Source: Opacimonas immobilis
GTDB taxonomy: Bacteria > Pseudomonadota > Gammaproteobacteria > Enterobacterales > Alteromonadaceae
Reading direction: 5' to 3'
Assembly (NCBI RefSeq): GCF_048282545.1
Contig: NZ_CP182485.1
Location: forward strand, 682,001-746,000
Length of the DNA stretch: 64,000 nt
Shown: one piece after another, positions 1-8,111 of the stretch
How the letters are laid out: every line of letters starts with the position of its first letter
Position numbering within the stretch: the stretch's first letter is position 1
Notes under the pieces: model-generated
What the model saw: the letters and a program-made list of their open reading frames with translations, nothing else
The model's database searches: none
Told to the model about the DNA's origin: nothing
Position numbers and translations under genes: made by a program

Positions 1-406
1 CCATCGCATTGAGATCTTCGCGTTGAATATTTTCAATTAGGGCAATGGCTACGGCCGCTTCATCCGGTACATCTTTAATAATGACGGGGACTTCATGCAG
101 TTGTGCCATCTGCGATGCTCGCCAACGACGCTCACCAGCAATGATTTCGTATTGCTCAACTCCAACCGGACGCACCACAATAGGCTGAATAACACCTTGT
201 GCCGTAATGGAACTAGCAAGCTCTTCTAGTGCTTCTGGTGACATATCTTTGCGCGGTTGATACTTTCCCGGTTGCAACCACTCGATGGGTAAAGACGTTA
301 AGTCACTATTATCAGATCGAGATTCGCTAGTCGGCGCTGGTACGGCACGTGACGCCGTTAATAACGCGTCCAATCCGCGTCCTAAGCCTTTGTTTTTTCC
401 TGACAT
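1..406 (-). CDS. parB: Chromosome partitioning protein ParB, N-terminal part (gene runs off the left edge)
   Basis: About 135 N-terminal residues are visible, starting MSGKNKGLGRGLDALL, the usual opening of chromosomal ParB. They include the nuclease-like ParB domain with the AGERRWRA motif (the GERR CTP-binding box of the family) and the following IENIQRE segment. ParB binds parS sites, loads as a CTP-dependent clamp and directs origin segregation with ParA. It sits 17 bp downstream of parA, with an AGG about 9 bases before the ATG. The DNA-binding helix-turn-helix and dimer domain lie outside the window. Three candidate parS sites occur at 14.0, 14.65 and 22.8 kb. Confidence 0.95.
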   Translation of the reverse strand, partial: MSGKNKGLGRGLDALLTASRAVPAPTSESRSDNSDLTSLPIEWLQPGKYQPRKDMSPEALEELASSITAQGVIQPIVVRPVGVEQYEIIAGERRWRASQMAQLHEVPVIIKDVPDEAAVAIALIENIQREDLNAM

Positions 407-423
407 AATAGTTACCTATACAC

Positions 424-1209
424 CTATGCAGATTGTTTACTGGCTGCTTGAGTTCGTCTTAAAATCTCACCGGCCAGTGCCAGATAGGCTTTTGCACCGG
501 TAGAAGTCTTATCGTAATACATGGCAGGGGCACCATAACTTGGCGCTTCTGCTAATCTGACATTGCGAGGGATCACAGTGCGGTACACTTGCGTGCCAAA
601 ATGTCGTTTTAATTGTTCTGAGACATCATTGGCCAGACGATTTCGTGGGTCGTACATGGTGCGCAAAATGCCTTCGATACACAAATCTTGATTAACCACA
701 GAAGCGAGTTTTTCGATGGTGCCCATTAGCTCTGTTAGCCCTTCTAATGCATAATATTCACATTGCATCGGGACTATCACCGAATCTGCAGCGGCAAGCG
801 CATTGACCGTCAGCTGTGACAGAGAGGGAGGGCAGTCGATAAAAATATAGTCGTAGTGCTCTCGTATCGGCTCTAATGCTTTGCGCAATCTAACTTCGCG
901 GGCAAAAAGCTCCATTAATTTTACTTCTGCAGCGGTATTATCACTGTTGCCAGCAATCAAGTGATATTTGCCAGTCGTTTCTTTAATGATGACATCCTTG
1001 GCCGGCATATCCTCAATAAGCAATTCATAACAGGTAGCGGGGGCATCGTGTTTGGTGATCCCACTCGCTGTGGTCGCATTGCCTTGTGGGTCAAGATCAA
1101 TGAGCAATACACGGCGTTTTGTCGCTGCCATCGACGCAGCCACATTCACAGCGGTGGTGGTTTTGCCGACACCGCCTTTTTGATTTGCAATTGCTATAAT
1201 TTTTGCCAC
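424..1209 (-). CDS. parA: Chromosome partitioning ATPase ParA (Soj family)
   Basis: 261 residues, typical for chromosomal ParA. The deviant Walker A motif KGGVGKTT is at residues 11-18, with the signature lysine at 11. The A' motif DLDPQGNAT is near 38-46 and the Walker B FIDCPPSL near 123-130. ParA binds DNA non-specifically as an ATP dimer and is released by ParB, pulling the origin region apart. The gene follows rsmG by 27 bp and precedes parB by 17 bp, so mnmG-rsmG-parA-parB look like one minus-strand transcription unit leading away from the origin candidate. Confidence 0.97.
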   Translation of the reverse strand: MAKIIAIANQKGGVGKTTTAVNVAASMAATKRRVLLIDLDPQGNATTASGITKHDAPATCYELLIEDMPAKDVIIKETTGKYHLIAGNSDNTAAEVKLMELFAREVRLRKALEPIREHYDYIFIDCPPSLSQLTVNALAAADSVIVPMQCEYYALEGLTELMGTIEKLASVVNQDLCIEGILRTMYDPRNRLANDVSEQLKRHFGTQVYRTVIPRNVRLAEAPSYGAPAMYYDKTSTGAKAYLALAGEILRRTQAASKQSA

Positions 1210-1236
1210 TGTTCTGTCACTACCTGTGATTTATAT

Positions 1237-1869
1237 TTATTTTGGACGAATTATGAGCACATGTCGTTCAGCATTTAAATTTGGTATAGTAAGCGCATAC
1301 TTACTTGAAACCTCATATTCTTGTTGACACTCATTAATTTCATCAACAGGATCTTGGCCTTTTAATGCCAAAAACTCACCCTTAGAATGTATCAGATGTG
1401 CACACCAGTGCAACATATCTTTAAGACTCGCAAACGCACGTGAGATCACGACATCAAATTCGTTATTTTCGGTATATTCTTCGACTCTTGCCTGAACCGG
1501 TGTCACATTCTTTAAGCCTAAGGCGTAGACCACTTGGTTCAAAAAACGCACTCGCTTACCCAAAGTATCGAGAAGGGTAAATTCTTTGTCAGGGCACATA
1601 ATGGCTAAAGGGATCCCTGGTAAACCCGGTCCAGTGCCAACGTCAATACACTGCTGACCTGTTAGATACGGCATCACCATAATGGAATCCATGATGTGCT
1701 TGACGACCATCTCTTTGACATCACGCACTGCAGTTAAATTATAGGCTTTATTCCACTTGTTGATGAGCAATACATACTCTATGAGAGCATCACGCTGAGA
1801 AAAACTCACCTCAAGGTCTGTTTTAGCAATGAGCGAATCAAGAAAGTCGAGTAACTGTGCTTTTTCCAT
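1237..1869 (-). CDS. rsmG: 16S rRNA (guanine-527-N7) methyltransferase RsmG (GidB)
   Basis: 210 residues, the family length. The N-terminal helix region contains the conserved NLTAVRD stretch (about 44-50). The SAM-binding motif I is CIDVGTGPGLPG at about 74-85, and a conserved SRAFAS motif follows near 139-144. The enzyme methylates N7 of G527 in 16S rRNA. It starts 2 bp after mnmG, the universal gidA-gidB pairing, so translation is probably coupled. Confidence 0.97.
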   Translation of the reverse strand: MEKAQLLDFLDSLIAKTDLEVSFSQRDALIEYVLLINKWNKAYNLTAVRDVKEMVVKHIMDSIMVMPYLTGQQCIDVGTGPGLPGIPLAIMCPDKEFTLLDTLGKRVRFLNQVVYALGLKNVTPVQARVEEYTENNEFDVVISRAFASLKDMLHWCAHLIHSKGEFLALKGQDPVDEINECQQEYEVSSKYALTIPNLNAERHVLIIRPK

Positions 1870-1871
1870 GT

Positions 1872-3761
1872 CTATGCGCTCTTGCGCAACATGTTGTGTT
1901 TTTTGAGATACACTAACAATAATGAAATTGCCGCTGGGGTGATACCTGAAATACGAGACGCTTTGCCAATGGTTTCTGGTCTAGACTCACTCAGCTTAGC
2001 TACCACTTCGTTGGATAACCCAGAGATTTGGCTATAATCAAAATCCGCTGGCAACAAAGTTTCCTCATGACGCTGAGTTTTGGCAATCTCGTCTTTTTGA
2101 CGCTCAATGTATCCAGCGTATTTGATTTGTATTTCAACTTGTTCCGCCGCTTGAACATGATTCAGACCTGGACCCAAACTCTCAATGCCCATCAGCGTTT
2201 GATAAGTCATTTCAGGACGACGGATCAATTCTTCTAATGAATGTTCACGCGTCACAGGATTGCGCAATACTTTATTGAGTTCACTTACCGAAGCGTGTTT
2301 AGCATGGATATATTGGCCTTTTAAACGCTGTTTTTCACGCTCAATGAGTTCTATTTTTTCATTAAATGCCGCCCATCGCACATCATCAACTAAGCCAACT
2401 TCTCGGCCAAGGGCGGTCAAACGCAGATCCGCATTATCTTCACGCAATAACAAACGGTATTCAGCACGTGAGGTAAACATCCGATACGGTTCTTTAGTAC
2501 CTAATGTCGCCAAATCATCAATTAATACACCGATGTATGCTTGATCGCGACGTAAACTAATCGCTTCTTTATCAGCTGCTTGTAACGCAGCGTTGGCACC
2601 TGCAAGCAAACCTTGTGCACCGGCTTCTTCATAACCTGTAGTGCCATTAATCTGACCAGCAAAGAACAAGCCATCAATATATTTCGTTTCGAGTGATTGC
2701 TTCAAATCGCGTGGATCAAAGAAATCGTATTCAATCGCATATCCAGGGCGAATAATGTGTGCATTTTCAAAGCCCGCAATGGAGTGAATCAAGTCACACT
2801 GCACATCAAAAGGCAACGAAGTACTGATCCCGTTAGGATAAATTTCTATCGAGTTGAGACCTTCTGGTTCAACAAAAATCTGATGCGAAGTTTTATCTGC
2901 AAAACGGGTGATTTTGTCTTCAATACTTGGGCAGTAACGTGGACCAACCCCTTCAATCACACCCGTAAACATTGGCGAGCGATCCAGACCACCACGGATA
3001 ATGTCATGGGTCCGTTCGTTGGTATGAGTAATGTAACATGGGATCTGTTCTGGATGATCGGCAACACTGCCCATAAATGAAAATACCGGAAGTGGTGTAT
3101 CACCTGGTTGTTCCTGCATCTTGGAATAATCCAAGGTGCGTGAATCTAGGCGAGCCGGAGTACCGGTTTTTAGGCGATCTACTCTAAATGGTAAAGCCCT
3201 TAAACGCTCAGCAAGAGCGATGGATGGTGGATCACCTGCCCGACCGCCTTTGTAATTTTCTAATCCAATATGGATCGTTCCACCTAAAAACGTACCAACA
3301 GTCAATACGACCGTTTTGGCTTTGAATTTTAACCCCATTTGGGTAACAACCCCAGTGACACGGTCATTTTCGACAATCAAGTCATCACAAGATTGCTGAA
3401 AGATAGTCAAGTTATTTTGATGCTCTAATGTGTGTCGAACGGCATTGCGATACAAACTGCGATCAGCTTGCGCACGCGTAGCACGTACCGCTGGCCCTTT
3501 TGAAGCATTCAAGGTACGCCATTGGATCCCAGCTTTATCAATGGCATGTGCCATGACGCCGCCTAACGCATCGATTTCTTTGACTAAATGACCTTTTCCG
3601 ATACCACCAATGGCTGGATTACAGGACATTTGTCCAAGTGTTTCCATATTGTGGGTCAAAAGCAAAGTGGTTGCGCCCATCCGTGCGGCAGCAAGCGCAG
3701 CTTCGGTGCCAGCATGGCCACCACCCACGACTATGACGTCATACGCTTGTTGATAATACAT
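1872..3761 (-). CDS. mnmG: tRNA uridine-5-carboxymethylaminomethyl modification enzyme MnmG (GidA)
   Basis: 629 residues, matching the 629-residue E. coli protein. The FAD-binding GGGHAG motif is at residues 13-18, followed by the conserved CNPAIGGIGKGHL segment and by GQINGTTGYEEAGAQG in the second half. With MnmE (encoded at 6.2-7.6 kb) it installs the cmnm5 group on wobble U34 of several tRNAs, using FAD, NADH and folate. It is the first gene left of the oriC candidate and is transcribed away from it, as in E. coli. Confidence 0.98.
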   Translation of the reverse strand: MYYQQAYDVIVVGGGHAGTEAALAAARMGATTLLLTHNMETLGQMSCNPAIGGIGKGHLVKEIDALGGVMAHAIDKAGIQWRTLNASKGPAVRATRAQADRSLYRNAVRHTLEHQNNLTIFQQSCDDLIVENDRVTGVVTQMGLKFKAKTVVLTVGTFLGGTIHIGLENYKGGRAGDPPSIALAERLRALPFRVDRLKTGTPARLDSRTLDYSKMQEQPGDTPLPVFSFMGSVADHPEQIPCYITHTNERTHDIIRGGLDRSPMFTGVIEGVGPRYCPSIEDKITRFADKTSHQIFVEPEGLNSIEIYPNGISTSLPFDVQCDLIHSIAGFENAHIIRPGYAIEYDFFDPRDLKQSLETKYIDGLFFAGQINGTTGYEEAGAQGLLAGANAALQAADKEAISLRRDQAYIGVLIDDLATLGTKEPYRMFTSRAEYRLLLREDNADLRLTALGREVGLVDDVRWAAFNEKIELIEREKQRLKGQYIHAKHASVSELNKVLRNPVTREHSLEELIRRPEMTYQTLMGIESLGPGLNHVQAAEQVEIQIKYAGYIERQKDEIAKTQRHEETLLPADFDYSQISGLSNEVVAKLSESRPETIGKASRISGITPAAISLLLVYLKKHNMLRKSA

Positions 3762-3875
3762 AAGGATACCTTGAATTTTTTAATCGGGTATATTTTAGCC
3801 TAAAGGTGATGTTGTGCCTAATTTTTTTGTCTTTGTAAAAGAGAAAAGAGGTTTGTGCGAAGTGCGAGGATAATT

Positions 3876-4144
3876 ATATAAAACATACTTTATGGATCTT
3901 AGTTTATTATTGTTATTATTAAGTGAGACGTTTTCTTGGGATAACTGTTTTTTATTTAATAAAAACAATCTACTACAGAGATCATAACTCAACTTAAGAT
4001 CGGTTTGTAACTGCGTACATCCTGTGTATAAAAAGCTGATTTATCCACAAGTGGTTTTTGATGCAAAGTTATGATCGATTCATACCGAACATAGCCCCAA
4101 ACAAATACCGATCTTATCCACAGAACTGTATGAGCTGTGAATAA
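3876..4144. other. Candidate chromosomal replication origin oriC
   Basis: Between mnmG and the dnaC-like gene lies an AT-rich stretch (about 3876-3965) that could serve as the unwinding element. It is followed by four DnaA boxes: TGTGTATAA at 4023-4031 (reverse of TTATACACA), TTATCCACA at 4041-4049 and 4114-4122, and TGTGAATAA at 4136-4144 (reverse of TTATTCACA). Five GATC Dam/SeqA sites lie at 3895, 3980, 3998, 4073 and 4110. Position next to mnmG, box type and GATC density match the E. coli and Vibrio oriC plan. A small ORF on the minus strand (3795-3992) falls inside and does not look real. A GC-skew plot was not possible. Confidence 0.8.
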
Positions 4145-4286
4145 GTCGGTATAGTTCAATAATTATCGAGATTCAATTTTGTGATTAACTTTTTTTGATG
4201 TTGACACTGCCACCTGAGGCACGCAGCACAAGTTTTGGCCCACCACCGAATCTGGCACCGGCGCTTATTAATAGTAGGCTTATTAA

Positions 4287-5102
4287 TTATTTTACTTGGT
4301 TGGGTTGATATCCAGTGACCGGAGTATGCGAGACCGCATCGTCCACAAATTCTTCTCGTCGGGAAGGGCCTTGGAATTGGATTTTGTAGGTATCGTATTC
4401 TTTGATGGATTCGGTACAGTATTTGCCCAAAGCAATGCTCAAATCTTTGAGTGAGTGATTGGTGATCAGGATGCAGTTTTTCTTAGCGGCTTGGCGCAGA
4501 CGCAACAAATTACCAAGCCAGCTTTGCGCGTTTTTCTTGAGCATGGTTTCATTCACACAGACTTCATCTAGGATGAGTAAATCCACATTCAGTAAGTCTT
4601 GCTGGATCTCTCTAAATTGTTCAGCCACACCGTCTTTGGCATCGTAATCATAAGAATAAAAACGCATTTCAAGTAAACTGGATAGTTGGCGATACAGTAC
4701 ACTGGTTTCAAAGTGTTCAATCAAATGATGTGCAATAGCACCGGCTAGATGCGATTTGCCACGCCCGTAGTCTCCATAAAAAATAAACATGTGCGATGAT
4801 TGCTCACGAAAATTTGGATCGTCGTAAGCACGGATAAAGGATTGCGCAAAACTAATGGCTTCACTCATGTCATCCGCATCATTGACTAGCGTGTCAAAAC
4901 GCCAATTCGGATTGAGGTCGGCTTGACCAAAAATCGACGCGATACGTTGCTGCTTACTTTGTGCTTGTAACGCGGCAATATCGCGATTGGCTTGAGCTTG
5001 ATATTGGGCACGGAGTTCATGATATGGCGTGACGGTTTCCGGTGTAGTGAGTTTGCCCAAACGCTTGCCGAGACTGGCGATTTTGTCTTGTAAATTGTCC
5101 AC
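4287..5102 (-). CDS. DnaC-like replicative helicase loader (AAA+ ATPase)
   Basis: 271 residues. After an alpha-helical, Gln-rich N-terminus (about 25-60) comes an AAA+ core with Walker A GDYGRGKS at 110-117 and Walker B LLILDEV at about 175-181. A conserved segment ILITNHSLKDL follows, as in DnaC/IstB-type loaders. By family it should load or remodel the DnaB helicase. The gene stands directly beside the oriC candidate and 11 bp downstream of a DnaT-like gene, so a dnaT-dnaC primosome pair is encoded next to the origin. In E. coli dnaTC lie far from oriC. A prophage-type DnaC is possible, but nothing else phage-like is nearby. Confidence 0.85.
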   Translation of the reverse strand: MDNLQDKIASLGKRLGKLTTPETVTPYHELRAQYQAQANRDIAALQAQSKQQRIASIFGQADLNPNWRFDTLVNDADDMSEAISFAQSFIRAYDDPNFREQSSHMFIFYGDYGRGKSHLAGAIAHHLIEHFETSVLYRQLSSLLEMRFYSYDYDAKDGVAEQFREIQQDLLNVDLLILDEVCVNETMLKKNAQSWLGNLLRLRQAAKKNCILITNHSLKDLSIALGKYCTESIKEYDTYKIQFQGPSRREEFVDDAVSHTPVTGYQPNQVK

Positions 5103-5113
5103 GCGACCCTCGT

Positions 5114-5767
5114 TTATTTGATTGATTTGTCTTTATAACGCTCTATGAACGCTTTGGTTTTGTCATCAACCTGTATTTTGCCATCTTGTGACACACTTTG
5201 ATAGCCCACAGTGTGTGTTGCAGGCTGTGCCTGTTGTCCCATTTTGGTTTTGCGTTGTAATACGAACTTTTGCGTCCACTGAAATTGACTAAATTGCTTA
5301 TCCGGACGACCCATCCAATAACTGATAAAATCACCTATATCTTCTTGGATATATTGCTTATCAAGTAATCCAACAAGTTGCGCTAATTCTGAAAATAAAC
5401 GCTCATCAGGTGTCCACTGCATGTGCATACCAAAGCGCTTCGTGTGCAATTCGATATAGGGTTCGTTCGCAACGATCATCATGGGTAAGACAAGGCGTTG
5501 CTCGCGCAGAGAATGCTCGATATCTTGCCCTGTACCGAGCTTGATTAAACCTTGTTTGAGCAAGTGTTTGAACAATCGATTGATTTGACGTCCTTGGGTA
5601 AAAGGCTCGTCTTTGGTGTTAACGATTTTGCACAGAGAAGGATAGTGAATCGGTTGTGTCGCTCCAGTCACTGCATGAGCATTAGGACGTAAACCTAACA
5701 CATATAAACTTCGCGCAGCATTGGATTCTACTTCCAATAGCGCTGCGTATTCTGCATCAGTTAGCAT
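5114..5767 (-). CDS. DnaT-like primosomal protein
   Basis: 217 residues. The N-terminal part looks like a replication-protein winged-helix region (LCKIVNTKDEPFTQGRQINR near 46-65). The C-terminal part carries FISYWMGRPDKQFSQFQWTQKF (near 147-168), which resembles the DnaT single-strand-binding domain that ends in a W-x-x-KF segment. It would work in PriA-dependent loading of DnaB with the adjacent DnaC-like protein. The start overlaps the mioC stop region by one base and the stop lies 11 bp before the dnaC-like gene, so the three genes are probably co-transcribed. The assignment rests on motif resemblance and context. Confidence 0.7.
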   Translation of the reverse strand: MLTDAEYAALLEVESNAARSLYVLGLRPNAHAVTGATQPIHYPSLCKIVNTKDEPFTQGRQINRLFKHLLKQGLIKLGTGQDIEHSLREQRLVLPMMIVANEPYIELHTKRFGMHMQWTPDERLFSELAQLVGLLDKQYIQEDIGDFISYWMGRPDKQFSQFQWTQKFVLQRKTKMGQQAQPATHTVGYQSVSQDGKIQVDDKTKAFIERYKDKSIK

Positions 5768-6204
5768 TAGGCGAGTTGCTCAGCAAACCAATCCACTGCA
5801 ATGTCTTCAGGGATCGGGTGTTGTAACACATCAATCAGTTTGGGCTGGGCTAATGCCGACGCGCCGCATTGTTGCATGGTTTTGTGCATGGTTTCAGCAC
5901 CACCACAATAGGTGTCATAAGACGAATCTCCTAACCCTATCACATAATAGGTATTGCTTAGCGTAATATTAGTAAGCTCATCGTGAAAAGGCTGAATATT
6001 GTCTGGCAAATCGCCTGCACCGTGAGTAGAAGTACAGATTACCCAAGTGGTGTTGCGATCAATTTCGGCCAACTGAGGTTGAAAATACACTTCAGCGGCA
6101 TAACCTAGTTCATCGCATTTGGCCTTGATTGCATCCGCAACATATTCGGTTGCGCCTAACATGGAGCCAACAATGATTGAAAATGGAGAGGTAATGTGCG
6201 CCAT
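5767..6204 (-). CDS. mioC: Flavodoxin-like protein MioC
   Basis: 145 residues from the ATG at 6204 (MAHITSPFSIIVGSMLG), close to the 147 residues of E. coli MioC. A longer reading frame reaches back into mnmE, but the 6204 start has an AAGG ten bases upstream and follows the mnmE stop by 10 bp. The flavodoxin FMN phosphate loop SMLGATEY is followed by TSTHGAGDLPDN and GLGDSSYDTYCGGA, which surround the flavin in this family. In E. coli mioC lies beside oriC. Here the dnaT- and dnaC-like genes are inserted between mioC and the origin candidate. Confidence 0.93.
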   Translation of the reverse strand: MAHITSPFSIIVGSMLGATEYVADAIKAKCDELGYAAEVYFQPQLAEIDRNTTWVICTSTHGAGDLPDNIQPFHDELTNITLSNTYYVIGLGDSSYDTYCGGAETMHKTMQQCGASALAQPKLIDVLQHPIPEDIAVDWFAEQLA

Positions 6205-6214
6205 GTGATAAACC

Positions 6215-7591
6215 TTATTTACCAATACAAAAGGATGAAAAGATTTTGCCAAGTAAATCATCAGAAGTAAATTCTCCGGTGATTTCATTAAGTGCTTGTT
6301 GCGCTAGACGCAATTCCTCGGCCAATAATTCGCCTGCAAAATGCCCCATCAGTTGTTCGTAACCAATATGCAAATGTTCACCAGCAACCGCAAGGGCGTT
6401 GATATGACGTCTGCGTGCTAAAAATTGTCCTTCAGTATTGGTGACAAATCCCATACAGGCTTTTAGGTGTTCGGCAAGCAAATCGATACCCGCTTTATTG
6501 GCTGCGCTGAGCGACAGTACCGGATAACTGTTTACTTCGGTTTGCTCGACGGGTAACCCGCTTAAGTCAGCCTTATTGCGGATGACACTGACTCCCATAT
6601 TCGGTGGGAGTTTCGCCATAAACTCTGGCCAAATCTGATGTGGATCAGCAGCGTGTGATTCGGTTGAGTCGACTACAAATAAGACTCTATCCGCGGTTTC
6701 GATGGCTTGCCAAGCCCGTTCGATGCCAATTTGTTCTACTTTATCTGGACTCTCTCGCAGACCTGCGGTGTCAATCACGTGCAGAGGCATACCATCGATG
6801 TGAATATGCTCAGATAACACATCTCGGGTCGTACCAGCGATATCGGTGACGATCGCTGTTTCACGACCGGCTAGGGCATTGAGTAAGCTGGATTTGCCGG
6901 CATTGGGTCGTCCAGCAATCACGACTTTCATCCCTTCGCGCAAAATAGCCCCTTGTTTGGCTTCGCGCTGCACCGCGGCAAAAGCATCAAGGATGGTCTC
7001 CATATCCTTTTGCACCTTACCATCGGAGAGAAAATCAATTTCTTCTTCTGGAAAATCAATGGCCGCTTCGACGTACATCCTAAGACCAATAATATCGTTA
7101 ACGAGTGCGTGAATTCTCGAGGAAAATTCCCCTTGCAGTGAGCGCAAGGCAGAACGTGCAGCCTGCTCAGATGATGCATCAATCAAATCCGCAATGGCTT
7201 CAGCTTGGGCGAGATCTAATTTGTCATTGAGAAATGCGCGTTCAGAAAATTCACCTGGATGGGCTAGTCTTACTTTATTGTGCGCGGTAATCGCCTTGAG
7301 CAATAAATCGATAATGATTTGACCGCCATGCCCTTGAAACTCAATGACGTCTTCTCCTGTGAAGGAATTTGGACCACGGAAAAAAATAGCGATGCCTTGA
7401 TCGAGCACCGTTCCATCATGGTCTTTAAAATCGCCATAGTAGGCATATCGAGGTGCAGGGCAGTGGCCCAGGATTGCGACAGCAACGTCATGACTGAGTG
7501 GCCCAGAAACACGCACGATCCCAACGCCACCTTTGCCAATGGCAGTGGCTTGGGCAACTATGGTATCGTGTTGTTCTGGCAAATTTGCCAT
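6215..7591 (-). CDS. mnmE: tRNA modification GTPase MnmE (TrmE)
   Basis: 458 residues (E. coli 454). The N-terminal tetrahydrofolate-binding domain is followed by a helical region with an inserted G domain: G1 GRPNAGKSS at 227-235, then DIAGTTRD, the DTAGLRE switch II region and the NKAD motif. The C-terminal CIGK motif is intact and ends the protein. It is the partner of MnmG in wobble-uridine modification. It lies 6 bp from the YajQ gene upstream and 10 bp from mioC downstream, in one minus-strand run. Confidence 0.98.
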   Translation of the reverse strand: MANLPEQHDTIVAQATAIGKGGVGIVRVSGPLSHDVAVAILGHCPAPRYAYYGDFKDHDGTVLDQGIAIFFRGPNSFTGEDVIEFQGHGGQIIIDLLLKAITAHNKVRLAHPGEFSERAFLNDKLDLAQAEAIADLIDASSEQAARSALRSLQGEFSSRIHALVNDIIGLRMYVEAAIDFPEEEIDFLSDGKVQKDMETILDAFAAVQREAKQGAILREGMKVVIAGRPNAGKSSLLNALAGRETAIVTDIAGTTRDVLSEHIHIDGMPLHVIDTAGLRESPDKVEQIGIERAWQAIETADRVLFVVDSTESHAADPHQIWPEFMAKLPPNMGVSVIRNKADLSGLPVEQTEVNSYPVLSLSAANKAGIDLLAEHLKACMGFVTNTEGQFLARRRHINALAVAGEHLHIGYEQLMGHFAGELLAEELRLAQQALNEITGEFTSDDLLGKIFSSFCIGK

Positions 7592-7597
7592 GCTGAA

Positions 7598-8080
7598 TTA
7601 GTCGCGAAAGTTGGTAAACTGGAATGGTTGGCCTAGATTAGATTCTCTGACCAACGCCATGACTTGTTGCAAATCATCACGTTTTTTACCAGTTACTCGC
7701 AATTGCTCACCTTGGATAGCCGTTTGGACCTTTATTTTGGCGTCTTTGACGAGTTTGACGATTTTCTTGGCGACGGCTTGTTCAATGCCTTCCTTGAAAA
7801 CGACATTCTGCGTGTAGGTTTTGTTAGTGTGGTCGCTGTCTTTGAGTTCAAGTGATGCAGTATCCACGCCCCGCTTAACACAGTTGTTGCGCAAGATATC
7901 AATCATCTGCTGGATTTGAAAGTCCCCTTCGGCTTTGACTTTGACTACGCCATCATTGTATTCAAATGACGCCTCGACACCGCGAAAATCAAAACGCGTT
8001 GCAAGCTCACGTTTCGCGTTTTCTACCGCGTTGGCGACTTCTACTTTGTCAATTTCTGAAACAATATCAAATGATGGCAT
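7598..8080 (-). CDS. yajQ: YajQ family nucleotide-binding protein
   Basis: 160 residues, opening MPSFDIVSEIDKVEVANAVENA and containing the TRFDFRG segment typical of the YajQ/UPF0234 family. Members have two ferredoxin-like domains and bind nucleotides or RNA; a c-di-GMP-binding role has been reported for some plant-pathogen members. The gene lies between yidC and mnmE, where many gammaproteobacteria have no yajQ. The function here is not settled by context. Confidence 0.93.
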   Translation of the reverse strand: MPSFDIVSEIDKVEVANAVENAKRELATRFDFRGVEASFEYNDGVVKVKAEGDFQIQQMIDILRNNCVKRGVDTASLELKDSDHTNKTYTQNVVFKEGIEQAVAKKIVKLVKDAKIKVQTAIQGEQLRVTGKKRDDLQQVMALVRESNLGQPFQFTNFRD

Positions 8081-8111
8081 AGTTCTGTCCTCGTATTATT
8101 TTTCTAATAAA

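Noticed and set aside
346..351. CACGTG in parB as a parS site
   Set aside because: The flanks (GG and AC) break the parS palindrome; only the central six bases match.
3795..3992. Short minus-strand reading frame between mnmG and the origin
   Set aside because: It runs through the AT-rich origin stretch, has runs of Asn codons from AT-rich sequence and no recognisable domain.
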